A stretch of 64,000 nt of DNA from Sulfurospirillum sp. UCH001 (GTDB lineage: Bacteria; Campylobacterota; Campylobacteria; Campylobacterales; Sulfurospirillaceae): positions 1,860,001 to 1,924,000 of the forward strand of contig NZ_AP014723.1 in assembly GCF_001548035.1 (NCBI RefSeq). Reading direction: 5' to 3'. The translations under genes and the position numbers were made by a program. The notes beneath the pieces are model-generated. The model was not told the origin of the DNA, made no database searches, and was given only the letters and a program-made list of their open reading frames with translations. Within the stretch, counting starts at the first letter, position 1. Each line of letters opens with the position of its first letter. Below, one piece after another: positions 50,936 to 59,357 of this stretch.

Positions 50936-51382
50936 GTGAAGAAAGCACTGTTGTGTGTAGGCAATGAACTTAGAGGCGATGATGGTGTTGCGATTGCCGT
51001 AGGGCGACTGGTAGAACAACACTTGCCTGAATGGAAAGTCTTTTTTGGATACGACACACCCGAAAATGAATTTGCTGCCCTACGCGCATATGAGCCCGAT
51101 GTCATTGTCGTTGTTGATGCTATGAGTGGATTCAAAGAAGATAAAATAGAGTTTCTTGACCTGAGCGATGAGAGGACTTATGTTTATTCAACACATAATC
51201 TCCCTACCCCTATTTTGTTAAGTTATCTTAGAGATATTTGTACTAAAACTATCTTTTTAGGTATTGCTGTTTTACTTGAGAATGTTTTACATTTTAGCGA
51301 AGGCTTAAGTACGAGTGCTCAAAATTCTGCTCTAAAAGCCTTAGATAAAATCAAAGAGTTTGACACGATCCTTGATCAATAA
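50936..51382 (+). CDS. hycI: Hydrogenase maturation endopeptidase HycI
   Basis: 148 aa, GTG start. The family N terminus LLCVGNELRGDDGVA carries a nickel-sensing Asp; VVVVDAMSGF is the second conserved block. It would cut the C-terminal extension of HyfG once nickel is inserted. Last gene of the hyf operon; a two-hairpin terminator follows. HypA-F genes are not in the window. Confidence 0.9.
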   Translation: MKKALLCVGNELRGDDGVAIAVGRLVEQHLPEWKVFFGYDTPENEFAALRAYEPDVIVVVDAMSGFKEDKIEFLDLSDERTYVYSTHNLPTPILLSYLRDICTKTIFLGIAVLLENVLHFSEGLSTSAQNSALKALDKIKEFDTILDQ

Positions 51383-51451
51383 CAAAGTTCTTATTCCATT
51401 CTAAACCGCTACATTCAAGGGTGTTTTTTGCTGTAAAAAAGCAAAAACATC

Positions 51452-51480
51452 CACTCTCAAACAGAGTGCTTCATTTTTTT
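51452..51480 (+). terminator. Terminator of the hyf operon
   Basis: CACTCT-CAAAC-AGAGTG followed by CTTCA and seven T. A second, bulged hairpin (TGTTTTTTGCT with AGCAAAAACA) lies just before it at 51422-51450. About 70 bases after the hycI stop. The rest of the gap to 51577 holds a TGCATTAATGCA palindrome at 51521-51532 and nothing else recognised. Confidence 0.7.
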
Positions 51481-51576
51481 AAACAAAGTTGTTGTAAAAT
51501 CATCCAACTTTTTAGCGAAATGCATTAATGCACGATGGCTTGAAAGAACCCTATCAATTTTTTTCGGAGCATACGG

Positions 51577-54111
51577 TTGAAATACTTCAAATATATTCTA
51601 CTTTCCCTCTTTATTACCTCCCTTGTTCAAATACTCTTATGGACAAAATCGGGTGATCAAATCGTTACATCGCCGCAAATTGGTGACAAATTAGAGTCAC
51701 TCTCGTATACGCCTTATCGAGGATTTGAGAAAGCGCCAAAAAGCGATGCTGAAATTGCGGAAGATATGAAAACGATTGCGCAAATTTCACGAAAAGTAAG
51801 AACCTATGCTATTGATGACGCAAAACGCGTTTTAACAAATGTTAAAGATACCAAACTTAAAGTGGATGTCGGACTTTGGCTCTCAGGCGATAAAAATGCA
51901 AACGAAACTGAAATCGAAACTCTTTTTGAACTTACAAAACTTTATGGCCCAAAAATCTCTTCTATCATTGTAGGAAACGAGGTTCTTTTACGTGCTGATC
52001 TTACATCTGAAGAACTGATAGCGTATATTGACCGAGTATCAAAACGTACCCGTATTCCTGTAACAACGGCAGAGGTTCAACACGTTTGGTTAACCAATAC
52101 AGAACTAGCCCGTCATGTTGATTTTATCTGTGTGCATATCCTTCCTTACTGGGAGAAAGTGCCTATTGAAAGAACATTGGCATTTGCAAAAGAGAAGTAC
52201 GACGCTATTGCTGCGCTTTACCCTAAAAAGCCTATTACCATCGGTGAGTTTGGCTGGCCAAGTAGCGGCTATAACAATGAAAAAGCAGAAGCAACCCTTA
52301 CCAATCAAATTGCCGCTATTACAGGCTTTTTAGAGATGGCAAAAGCTGAAAAATGGAGTTATAACATCGTTGAAGCATTTGATCAACCATGGAAAGGTGT
52401 TCATGAAGGAAGCGTTGGACCGTATTGGGGACTTTTTGACATCAATAAACAACCAAAATTTCATTTTATTAAACAGACTATTATCAATCCGCTCTGGCGT
52501 TACCAGATGGCAGGTTCTGTCTTCTTTGGTATTTTACTCACCTTCTTTGGTCTTAGAAATCAGCGTGTAAACTTCGCTCATGCCATTACCTATGCAGCAG
52601 CAGCGCAAGCAATGGGCTTTGGTATCGCTATGGCTGCGACCTATCCTTTTGTCTATTACATGAACTTTGGTATGTGGGTCATGTGGGTTATGGGAATTAT
52701 CTTGATGATTCCTTTGGTTATTATCACGCTTGCAAAAATCAATGAGCTCTTTAAATGTACTCTTGGTATTGCACCTGAGCGTTTAGCACCACTGAATCTC
52801 AAATCAGATCACGTACCTTTTGTCTCAATTCATGTTCCAGCTTATAAAGAGCAACCGCATGTTCTTATGGAAACACTTGACTCACTAGCACGTATGAAAT
52901 ATACCAACTACGAAGTTCTAGTTGTCATCAATAATACACCTGAAGAGTTTTACTGGAAGCCAATTGAAGAACATTGTAAAAAGCTCGGCGATAAGTTCGT
53001 CTTTTTAAACATTACTTGTAAAGGTTTTAAAGCAGGCGCACTGAATGAAGCACTAAAATATACTAATGAAAAAGCAGAAATCTTAGCCGTTATTGATGCG
53101 GACTATGTTGTTGGTGAAAACTGGTTGATCGATCTTGTTCCACTTTTTGATGATCCAAAAGTTGCCCTTGTTCAGGCTCCACAAGATCATAGAGATGGCA
53201 ATGAATCTCTCATTAAACAAGCGATGAATGCTGAATATGCAGGCTTCTTTGATATCGGTATGGTTGAGAGAAACGAAGAAAACGCTATCGTTGCGCACGG
53301 TACAATGCTTATGGCAAGACTCTCTGCTATGCATGAAGTGGGTGATTGGACGACATATACCATTGTTGAAGACTCTGAGCTTGGCTTGCGATTGTTTGAG
53401 GCAGGTTATACCGCACACTATACCAACAGACGTTATGGTTGGGGTCTACTTCCAGATACGGTTGAAGCATTTAGAACACAGCGTCACCGATGGGCATATG
53501 GAGCTATTCAAATTTTGAAAAAACACTGGCGTCACTTTATGCCATCATCAACATCCCTAACGCCTTACCAAAAATACCATTTTGTGGCAGGTTGGTTCTT
53601 CTGGCTCTCTGATGCTTTTGGCGCGATGACTGCCTTTTTAAATATTTTCTGGGTTCCATTTATTATCTTTGTCGGCGTAACCATTCCAACATTACCGTTG
53701 ACCCTTCCTATTTTGGTGGCATTCTTGGTCAATATTCTTCATGCGTTTATCCTATACCATACTCGTGTCAAAATGGGTATCAAAGAGACGGTACTGAGCG
53801 CGATTGCTTCGATGAGCTTACAGCTTGTCATTTTTAAAGCCGTCTATGATGGTTTTGTCAAAGATGGTCTACCATTTAAACGTACTGAAAAAGGTGGAAA
53901 CACTAAAAAGGTAAACAAGAGTCCTATTCGTCATGAGATGATTTTAGCAACCCTTCTTACCATCTCATTCTTTGCACTGTACTTTACAAACTTTACACGT
54001 ATTACAGAGATTTATGTTTTTGCCTTCACTCTTTTAATTCAGAGTATTCCTTATTACTCTGCGATTATTCTACGTATTATCGAACTTCAATCTATGAAAC
54101 CTAAAAAGTAG
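51577..54111 (+). CDS. GH17-GT2 fusion, probable beta-glucan synthase
   Basis: 844 aa, TTG start after GGAG. A membrane anchor (about 5-23) is followed by a periplasmic glycoside hydrolase family 17-like domain with acid/base Glu135 in VGNEVL and nucleophile Glu224 in IGEFGWPSS. After membrane segments comes a family 2 glycosyltransferase (about 410-640) with VIDADYV, IVEDSELG and the QxxRW-type TQRHRW, then more membrane segments. This layout matches bacterial beta-1,3/1,6-glucan synthases of the NdvB/NdvC kind, where the GH17 part may trim or branch the product. Stand-alone gene with its own terminator. Confidence 0.8.
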   Translation: MKYFKYILLSLFITSLVQILLWTKSGDQIVTSPQIGDKLESLSYTPYRGFEKAPKSDAEIAEDMKTIAQISRKVRTYAIDDAKRVLTNVKDTKLKVDVGLWLSGDKNANETEIETLFELTKLYGPKISSIIVGNEVLLRADLTSEELIAYIDRVSKRTRIPVTTAEVQHVWLTNTELARHVDFICVHILPYWEKVPIERTLAFAKEKYDAIAALYPKKPITIGEFGWPSSGYNNEKAEATLTNQIAAITGFLEMAKAEKWSYNIVEAFDQPWKGVHEGSVGPYWGLFDINKQPKFHFIKQTIINPLWRYQMAGSVFFGILLTFFGLRNQRVNFAHAITYAAAAQAMGFGIAMAATYPFVYYMNFGMWVMWVMGIILMIPLVIITLAKINELFKCTLGIAPERLAPLNLKSDHVPFVSIHVPAYKEQPHVLMETLDSLARMKYTNYEVLVVINNTPEEFYWKPIEEHCKKLGDKFVFLNITCKGFKAGALNEALKYTNEKAEILAVIDADYVVGENWLIDLVPLFDDPKVALVQAPQDHRDGNESLIKQAMNAEYAGFFDIGMVERNEENAIVAHGTMLMARLSAMHEVGDWTTYTIVEDSELGLRLFEAGYTAHYTNRRYGWGLLPDTVEAFRTQRHRWAYGAIQILKKHWRHFMPSSTSLTPYQKYHFVAGWFFWLSDAFGAMTAFLNIFWVPFIIFVGVTIPTLPLTLPILVAFLVNILHAFILYHTRVKMGIKETVLSAIASMSLQLVIFKAVYDGFVKDGLPFKRTEKGGNTKKVNKSPIRHEMILATLLTISFFALYFTNFTRITEIYVFAFTLLIQSIPYYSAIILRIIELQSMKPKK

Positions 54112-54132
54112 TGGCAAATGCCACTACTTTTT
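54103..54132 (+). terminator. Terminator after the GH17-GT2 gene
   Basis: Perfect 14-bp inverted repeat AAAAAGTAGTGGCA-AA-TGCCACTACTTTTT. The left arm contains the stop codon TAG of the gene. The arms end in A and T runs, so it could work in both directions. Another weak hairpin (ATGCT-A5-AGCAT-GTTTTT) lies at 54191-54211. Confidence 0.85.
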
Positions 54133-54235
54133 AAGTAACCTCTTTAAATTCTATTCATAAGAAAATTTAAAAAATTGTGTAAAAAAAGATATGCTAAAAA
54201 AGCATGTTTTTGTTTTAATATTTTTCATTGACATT

Positions 54236-54267
54236 GCTATTTTCATGCTATACACTTTATATATTAT
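54236..54267 (+). promoter_or_regulatory. aor promoter with box shared with hyf
   Basis: GCTATTTTCATGCTA at 54236-54250, 11 bases, then TATTAT at 54262-54267; 28 of 32 positions match the hyf upstream element. A TTGACA lies at 54228-54233, just before the box. The aor start is about 31 bases downstream, behind AAGGAG. Confidence 0.6.
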
Positions 54268-54298
54268 GGGCTTATAACCCTCATATAAGGAGTCAAAT

Positions 54299-56035
54299 AT
54301 GGCTGATCTAATCTATCGTGTCAATATGACAGATCTTAGTTTTAAAATAGAAGAAGTACCATCTGAATGGATGGGTCTTGGTGGTCGTGCATTAACATCG
54401 ACGATTGTTGCTCAAGAGGTTGACCCAGAATGTCATCCTTTAGGACCAAACAACAAACTTGTTTTCGCTCCTGGTCTTCTTTCAGGAACAAGCGCTTCAA
54501 ACAGTGGCCGTAATTCCTGTGGTGCAAAGAGCCCATTAACAGGTGGTATTAAAGAATCGAACGTTGGTGGAACCAGTGCTGGCATTATGTCAAAACTGGG
54601 TGTAAAAGCACTTATTATTGAAGGTATGCCAAAAGATGAGCAAACCTTTTATCAATTACATGTAACCAAAAACAAAGTTGAATTTAATGAAGTTCCTGAG
54701 CTTGTAGGCTTAGATAACTATGCCGTTTTAGATGCCATGGCAGAAAAATACGATAAAAAAGTCGCTGTTATGAGTATTGGTCGTGTCGGTGAAATGCGTA
54801 TGAACCTAGCAAACATCTCTGTAAAAGATCCAAGTGGAAAACTCAGAAGTCATGGCCGTGGTGGACTTGGCGCTGTTATGGGTTCTAAAAAAATTAAATG
54901 TATTACCGTTGATGCAGAGAGCTATAAAGAAGTCACTATTGCTGATCCTGAAAAATTCAAAGAAGCAAGTAAAGTATTTACAAAAGCACTTCAAGAAAAC
55001 CCTATCAGTGGACAAGGGTTACCAGCATTTGGTACAAACGTTCTTGTCAACATCCTTAATGAAGCAGGTGGTCTTCCAACCCGTAACTTTAGAGCTGGAA
55101 ATTGGGAATTTGCGGAAAATATTTGTGGTGAAACGATGGCTGAGAACATCAAAGCACGTGGAGGAAAAACAACGCATGGCTGTCATGCAGGCTGTGTCAT
55201 CCAATGTTCACAAGTTTATAATGACAAAGATGGTAATTACCTCACTTCAGGCTTTGAATATGAAACCATTTGGGCACTTGGTTCTAACTTTGGTATCAAT
55301 GATTTAGATTTGATCGCTAAAATCGATGGACTTATGGATGACTTAGGTGTTGACTCTATCGAAACATCTGTTACACTTGGTCTTGCAGTAGATGCAGGTA
55401 TTTTAGCGTACGGTGATGGACAAAAAGCATATGAACTTCTTTCTAAAGACTTACCAAATGGTACTCCAATTGGTCGCATTATCGGTGGTGGTACGCATAT
55501 ATTAGGTAAACTATATGGCTTAGTGCGTGTTCCAACCGTTAAAGGTCAAGGTATCCCTGCTTATGAGCCACGCGCCGTTAAAGGTCAAGGTATCACCTAT
55601 GCAACAACACCAATGGGAGCAGATCATACCGCAGGTTATGCTGTTGCTACCAACATCTTAAATAGCGGTGGTTATGTCGATCCACTCAAAAAAGAGGGAC
55701 AAGTTGAACTTGCACGTAACCTCCAAATTGCAACTGCTGCGGTAGATAGCACAGGTATGTGTATCTTTGTTGCTTTCCCAGCACTTGATGATCCAAAATG
55801 TTTACCAGCCCTTGTAGATATGATTAATGCACGTTTTGGCTGTAGCCTCACTATTGATGATGTTGTTAATTTGGGTAAAACCATTCTCAAAAGAGAGCAT
55901 GAATTTAATATCAAAGCAGGATTTGGTAAAGCAGATGACAGATTACCAGAATTTATGAAGTATGAAACACTTCCACCTCACAATGTCGTTTGGGACTTTA
56001 CAGGTGAAGAGATTGATGAGTTCTGGAACTTCTGA
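54299..56035 (+). CDS. aor: Tungsten-type aldehyde:ferredoxin oxidoreductase
   Basis: 578 aa. It interconverts aldehydes and carboxylic acids with ferredoxin, using a bis-pterin W (or Mo) centre. N-terminal pterin-binding region: GLGGRALTSTIVAQEV and RNSCGAKSPLTGGIKESNVGG. The 4Fe-4S ligands are Cys295, Cys299 and Cys303 in HGCHAGCVIQC (a C-x3-C-x3-C pattern of one AOR subfamily, against C-x2-C-x3-C in the archaeal enzyme), with a fourth Cys late in STGMCIFV. The next gene, a MoaD-like protein, overlaps its stop; a MoeB-like gene follows, fitting pterin cofactor assembly. Confidence 0.9.
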   Translation: MADLIYRVNMTDLSFKIEEVPSEWMGLGGRALTSTIVAQEVDPECHPLGPNNKLVFAPGLLSGTSASNSGRNSCGAKSPLTGGIKESNVGGTSAGIMSKLGVKALIIEGMPKDEQTFYQLHVTKNKVEFNEVPELVGLDNYAVLDAMAEKYDKKVAVMSIGRVGEMRMNLANISVKDPSGKLRSHGRGGLGAVMGSKKIKCITVDAESYKEVTIADPEKFKEASKVFTKALQENPISGQGLPAFGTNVLVNILNEAGGLPTRNFRAGNWEFAENICGETMAENIKARGGKTTHGCHAGCVIQCSQVYNDKDGNYLTSGFEYETIWALGSNFGINDLDLIAKIDGLMDDLGVDSIETSVTLGLAVDAGILAYGDGQKAYELLSKDLPNGTPIGRIIGGGTHILGKLYGLVRVPTVKGQGIPAYEPRAVKGQGITYATTPMGADHTAGYAVATNILNSGGYVDPLKKEGQVELARNLQIATAAVDSTGMCIFVAFPALDDPKCLPALVDMINARFGCSLTIDDVVNLGKTILKREHEFNIKAGFGKADDRLPEFMKYETLPPHNVVWDFTGEEIDEFWNF

Positions 56036-56262
56036 TGCGTGTTTTTGTGAAACTCTTTGCGCAGTACCGAGAAGGTCGCTTTAAGGCTGAGCATAAAGAA
56101 TTCCCAGAAGGGATGACCGCTCAAATGCTCATAGATCTCTTAAAGCTTGAGAGTGTCTCCCCTTTAGGGGTTTTAATGGTCAACGGACGGCACGTTGCAG
56201 TTTCCTATGTACTTCAAGAGGGTGATGAAATCGCCCTCTTCCCAAAAGTAGGTGGGGGTTGA
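56035..56262 (+). CDS. MoaD-like sulfur carrier with C-terminal GG
   Basis: 75 aa ubiquitin-fold protein ending KVGGG, the diglycine tail that becomes a thiocarboxylate for dithiolene formation in molybdopterin/tungstopterin. Overlaps the aor stop by one base (TGATG). Probably the dedicated sulfur donor for the AOR cofactor. Its stop directly abuts the stop of the convergent ThiS/MoaD-like gene. Confidence 0.85.
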   Translation: MRVFVKLFAQYREGRFKAEHKEFPEGMTAQMLIDLLKLESVSPLGVLMVNGRHVAVSYVLQEGDEIALFPKVGGG

Positions 56263-56538
56263 TTAATGCTCTTTGAGCCCTGAAAGAAGCCTGTATGAAC
56301 CAGGTGTTCCTGGAGGCAGAAGAGCAACCCTATCGCCTTCATGCAAGAGTGTTTCTTTAGGCGTTACCGTATGATTGACAAAAACAGCTTCAACCTCTTT
56401 TTGTTCAAGACCTAAAGAATCGATCAGATCAACAATGCGCGTTTTATCATCAATAACCCATGGCGCATCGATATAGGGAATACCTCTTTGTTTAAGTTTT
56501 TCGCGTAAAAATGAAAAAGCATTGAGTATAATGTGCAT
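56263..56538 (-). CDS. Second MoaD/ThiS-like ubiquitin-fold protein
   Basis: 91 aa. The region VFVNHTVTPKETLLHEGDRVALLPPGTPGSYRLL is typical of ThiS/MoaD-like small modifiers often found near AOR genes. It does not end in GG: the PPGTPG segment is followed by about 12 more residues, so it would need processing or works without thiocarboxylation. Convergent with the MoaD-like gene (adjacent stops) and divergent from the MoeB-like gene by 42 bases. Confidence 0.7.
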   Translation of the reverse strand: MHIILNAFSFLREKLKQRGIPYIDAPWVIDDKTRIVDLIDSLGLEQKEVEAVFVNHTVTPKETLLHEGDRVALLPPGTPGSYRLLSGLKEH

Positions 56539-56580
56539 TGAACATCCTTATCGTAAAATTATACACTAGGCTGAGAAAAA

Positions 56581-57366
56581 ATGGAACTTCTAACATTTTT
56601 AAAAGAGCAAACCATCGATGGATTTCTCCCACTTCAAGCAAATTATGAGGCAATCAAACGTTTTTCGTGTACGTTTCAAGAGACTGAAAAAATGGCTCTT
56701 CAAAATGGAATCACTCCTCTTCGCTACAAGCGCAACCAAAAAACAATCTCGATAGAAGAACAATACACACTTTTTCAAGCGACGGTACTCATCGTTGGAT
56801 GTGGAGGGCTAGGTGGGTTTGTCGCAGAAATACTGACACGCATAGGTGTGGGAAATCTCATTTTATGTGACGGTGATGTGTTTGAAGAACATAATATGAA
56901 TCGTCAAAACTTCTCATCACCCAAAACATTAGGGCGCTTTAAAGCGGAAGTCTTAAAAGAAAAACTCGAAGAGATCAACCCTGCGGTACACATAGAAACC
57001 ATGACACGTTTTTTTGAGCCACAAACAGATGCACTCCTTATCCAAGAAGTTGATGTGATTGTCGATGCACTAGACAACCCTGATCTTAAATGCCTTCTTG
57101 CAAAGCTCTGTTATGAAAAGCAAAAAGCTTTTGTCCATGGAGCAATCGCTGGCTATTACAGTCAATTTTCAACCTCTGCTTTGCTTGAGCCTCTTTATGC
57201 TCAAAAAGGGGATGGCGTTGAAAAAAAAGTAGGCAATCCTTCTTTTACCGTCTGCTTTGCAGCCTCAATTCAAAGCACTGAAGTGGTAAAATTGCTCTTA
57301 GGAAAACCTCATCTTCAAACACCTCTTATGGGAGATTTATGGGAGTATGAGCTAATTTCGCTATAA
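56581..57366 (+). CDS. MoeB/ThiF-like E1 adenylyltransferase
   Basis: 261 aa. ATP-binding GCGGLGGFVAEIL near residue 70, NMNRQNF with the catalytic Arg and the acidic VIVDALDNPD. It should adenylate the C terminus of a MoaD/ThiS-type protein. The zinc-binding CxxC pairs seen in many MoeB/ThiF proteins are absent; a late Cys in FTVCFAAS may act instead. It has an N-terminal extension of about 60 residues not recognised. Neighbours (AOR, two small carriers) point to tungsten-cofactor sulfur transfer. Confidence 0.8.
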   Translation: MELLTFLKEQTIDGFLPLQANYEAIKRFSCTFQETEKMALQNGITPLRYKRNQKTISIEEQYTLFQATVLIVGCGGLGGFVAEILTRIGVGNLILCDGDVFEEHNMNRQNFSSPKTLGRFKAEVLKEKLEEINPAVHIETMTRFFEPQTDALLIQEVDVIVDALDNPDLKCLLAKLCYEKQKAFVHGAIAGYYSQFSTSALLEPLYAQKGDGVEKKVGNPSFTVCFAASIQSTEVVKLLLGKPHLQTPLMGDLWEYELISL

Positions 57367-57389
57367 TCGCAGAAAAAACAGGGAGTGAA

Positions 57390-58607
57390 ATGCAACGATT
57401 ACAAGAAGCACTTTCAACTTTCCATGCCCTCTGTTTAGGACTGATTTTTTCTGCCTTGCTTATTGTTAAACTCAATCTTATACCTTCTTACGCCTATTAT
57501 TTCATTTGGCAAAGTACCTTCGTTTTTCTAATGATTGCCATTGTATTAAGTATCTATTTTAACAAAAGTAAACTCTTTGTATTATTGCTCTTTCCACTCT
57601 TTTTTGCACTCTGTTTAGCCTTTCCAAACACGCTTTTTACAAAACTGAGTGTTTCCGCCTTTTGGCATATAGCTCCCGTTATTACGGCATTGGGCCATTT
57701 ACTCATTTATGCGCTGCAAGAACGTGGACTCTTTAGCTCTTTTGGCGCACTTCGCACAGGTATTGGCGTCATTGTTCTTATTGTAGGATACATCGGGCTT
57801 AAATATTTTTCACTCTCTCTTCAACAAGCGCTCGATACTCCTATTTTGCATGCAAGCTTGCATGGCATCGCAAAAGCGAGTGATTTTATAGTTATTGTGA
57901 CACTTATTTCGTTACTGTTTATCTTTTTAATCTCCATGCTCTTTGAAACACAAAGCCAAAAAGCACCATTTTGGATGCTCTTTTCACAAATGATTCCCCT
58001 GCTCTTTTTGCAAGAAAGTAACTCTTTTGTCCTGTTCTGCCTTATTGCTTCGTGGATTGCCATTTCTGCTCTGGTGCATGATGCGTATAGAATGGCATAT
58101 ATTGACACATTAACAGGAGTGCCCTCTAGAAGAGCTCTTGAAGAGCGTTTTTTAAGACTAGGATCGCATTATACGATTGCTATGGTGGATATTGATTTTT
58201 TCAAAAAATTTAATGACAAATTTGGTCATGACATCGGCGATGATGTTTTAAAACTGGTTGCAAAAGAGCTCAGCCATGTAAAAAATGGCGGTAAAGCATA
58301 CCGTTATGGTGGTGAGGAGTTTACCATTCTTTTTAGTGGCAAGAAAAAAGAAGATTGTATTATGGCGCTTGAAGAAATAAGGGAGCATATTTTCAGACGA
58401 GGCTTTGTTATTCGTGATAAAAATCGTCCTGAAAAAGCACCTAAAGAGATACAAAAAACAACATCTGTTAAAAAAGAACGCCTCTCCGTAAGCATTGGTG
58501 TTGCAGTATCTGCTAAAGGAAAAACACCGCAAGAGATTATAAAAATTGCGGATGACGCTTTATATAAAGCAAAAGAGAGTGGTCGTAACTGTTTAATTTG
58601 CTTATAA
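57390..58607 (+). CDS. Multi-TM diguanylate cyclase (GGDEF)
   Basis: 405 aa. About eight membrane segments in the first ~235 residues, then a GGDEF domain: DTLTGVPSRRALEERF, VDIDFFKKFNDKFGHDIGD and an intact GGEEF near 307-311. An insert of about 25 basic residues (DKNRPEKAPKEIQKTTSVKKE) interrupts the domain before the SIGVAVS strand. Likely cytoplasmic c-di-GMP synthesis controlled by the membrane part. Confidence 0.88.
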   Translation: MQRLQEALSTFHALCLGLIFSALLIVKLNLIPSYAYYFIWQSTFVFLMIAIVLSIYFNKSKLFVLLLFPLFFALCLAFPNTLFTKLSVSAFWHIAPVITALGHLLIYALQERGLFSSFGALRTGIGVIVLIVGYIGLKYFSLSLQQALDTPILHASLHGIAKASDFIVIVTLISLLFIFLISMLFETQSQKAPFWMLFSQMIPLLFLQESNSFVLFCLIASWIAISALVHDAYRMAYIDTLTGVPSRRALEERFLRLGSHYTIAMVDIDFFKKFNDKFGHDIGDDVLKLVAKELSHVKNGGKAYRYGGEEFTILFSGKKKEDCIMALEEIREHIFRRGFVIRDKNRPEKAPKEIQKTTSVKKERLSVSIGVAVSAKGKTPQEIIKIADDALYKAKESGRNCLICL

Positions 58608-58670
58608 TTTACGCATAATTACTTTTTTTAATGTGTTACAATAAATCCAAACTATCCAAAGGATTTTTTC

Positions 58671-58889
58671 ATGAGTAGCACATCCCTCAAATGCTCATTA
58701 TCAGAATGCAAGGCACGCCTTAAAGCAGTTGAAAACATGAGTTTAGCAGAACTAGAACACTACGCTACACGTTGTTCTACGTGCGGTAATTGGATACTCA
58801 AAGATGACCCTATCGCCAATGAAACGTATATGAAAGTTTCAACAAAATGGGCAGAATCATTTAATCAAGCTCTTTTGGAAAATTCCTAA
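58671..58889 (+). CDS. Small four-Cys protein, paralogue 1
   Basis: 72 aa, preceded by AAAGGA. Not recognised. It has Cys8 and Cys13 near the start (LKCSLSECK) and a Cys-x2-Cys pair in RCSTCGNW, which together could bind zinc; no signal peptide. The next gene encodes a paralogue with the same cysteine layout and the shared W-A-E-x-x-N ending, so the two form a small family of unknown role. Confidence 0.75.
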   Translation: MSSTSLKCSLSECKARLKAVENMSLAELEHYATRCSTCGNWILKDDPIANETYMKVSTKWAESFNQALLENS

Positions 58890-59015
58890 CTTAATATTTT
58901 TAGATTAAACACTTTTTCTTAACACTTCTTTGGCTTTCTATCACTAGTATATTCCTTATAGCGTCCTAATAATCTTTTGCCTTTTTATGTATTGCAAGGA
59001 AAAGGAGTGAGTGGT

Positions 59016-59233
59016 ATGAGTCAAAAGGCCCTTAATTGTTCAGAGAAAGAGTGCAAAAAAAACGCGATCAATTGATATCGATGAATATAAATCAACTATC
59101 AGAACAAATCAAGCAGTGTGAACAATGTAATAGCGGCACTTTTAAAACAAATGATGTCGCGACCAAAACCTATCAGGATATATCGCTTTTGTGGGCAGAG
59201 GGACACAATAAAGAGACAGGGAAACTTCACTAA
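59016..59233 (+). pseudogene. Small four-Cys protein, paralogue 2, frameshifted at an A8 run
   Basis: ATG at 59016 follows AAAGGAG. The frame reads MSQKALNCSEKECKK, aligned with paralogue 1 (LKCSLSECK), then reaches a run of eight A (59055-59062) and stops after NAIN. The next frame continues with RDQLISMNINQLSEQ, CEQCNSG and WAEGHNKE, aligned with paralogue 1 to its end. Nine A would restore one frame and keep the exact spacing from the second Cys to the conserved Met. So it is either a one-base deletion or a gene that relies on slippage at A8; a sequencing error in the homopolymer is possible too. Confidence 0.75.
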
Positions 59234-59252
59234 AGAAAGTTTCCAATTTAAG

Positions 59253-59287
59253 GCATGAGAGAGCCCCCTATGGAGCTTTTCTCATGC
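59253..59287 (+). terminator. Hairpin after the small paralogue pair, possible terminator
   Basis: GCATGAG (59253-59259) pairs with CTCATGC (59281-59287), with an inner AGC/GCT match. It lies between converging genes (small paralogue 2 and dapD) but lacks a following T run, so its role is uncertain. Confidence 0.45.
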
Positions 59288-59357
59288 TAGTTAACACTTC
59301 GTTCTCTTTGGCAGAGTACTACTTTTCTTCTTACATATTGCGATTTGCAAAGATCTA

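Noticed and set aside
59036-59233. 65-codon gene starting at 59036
   Set aside because: The first residues (MFRERVQ) come from the wrong frame upstream of the A8 run; alignment with the paralogue shows that the true start is ATG 59016 in the other frame.
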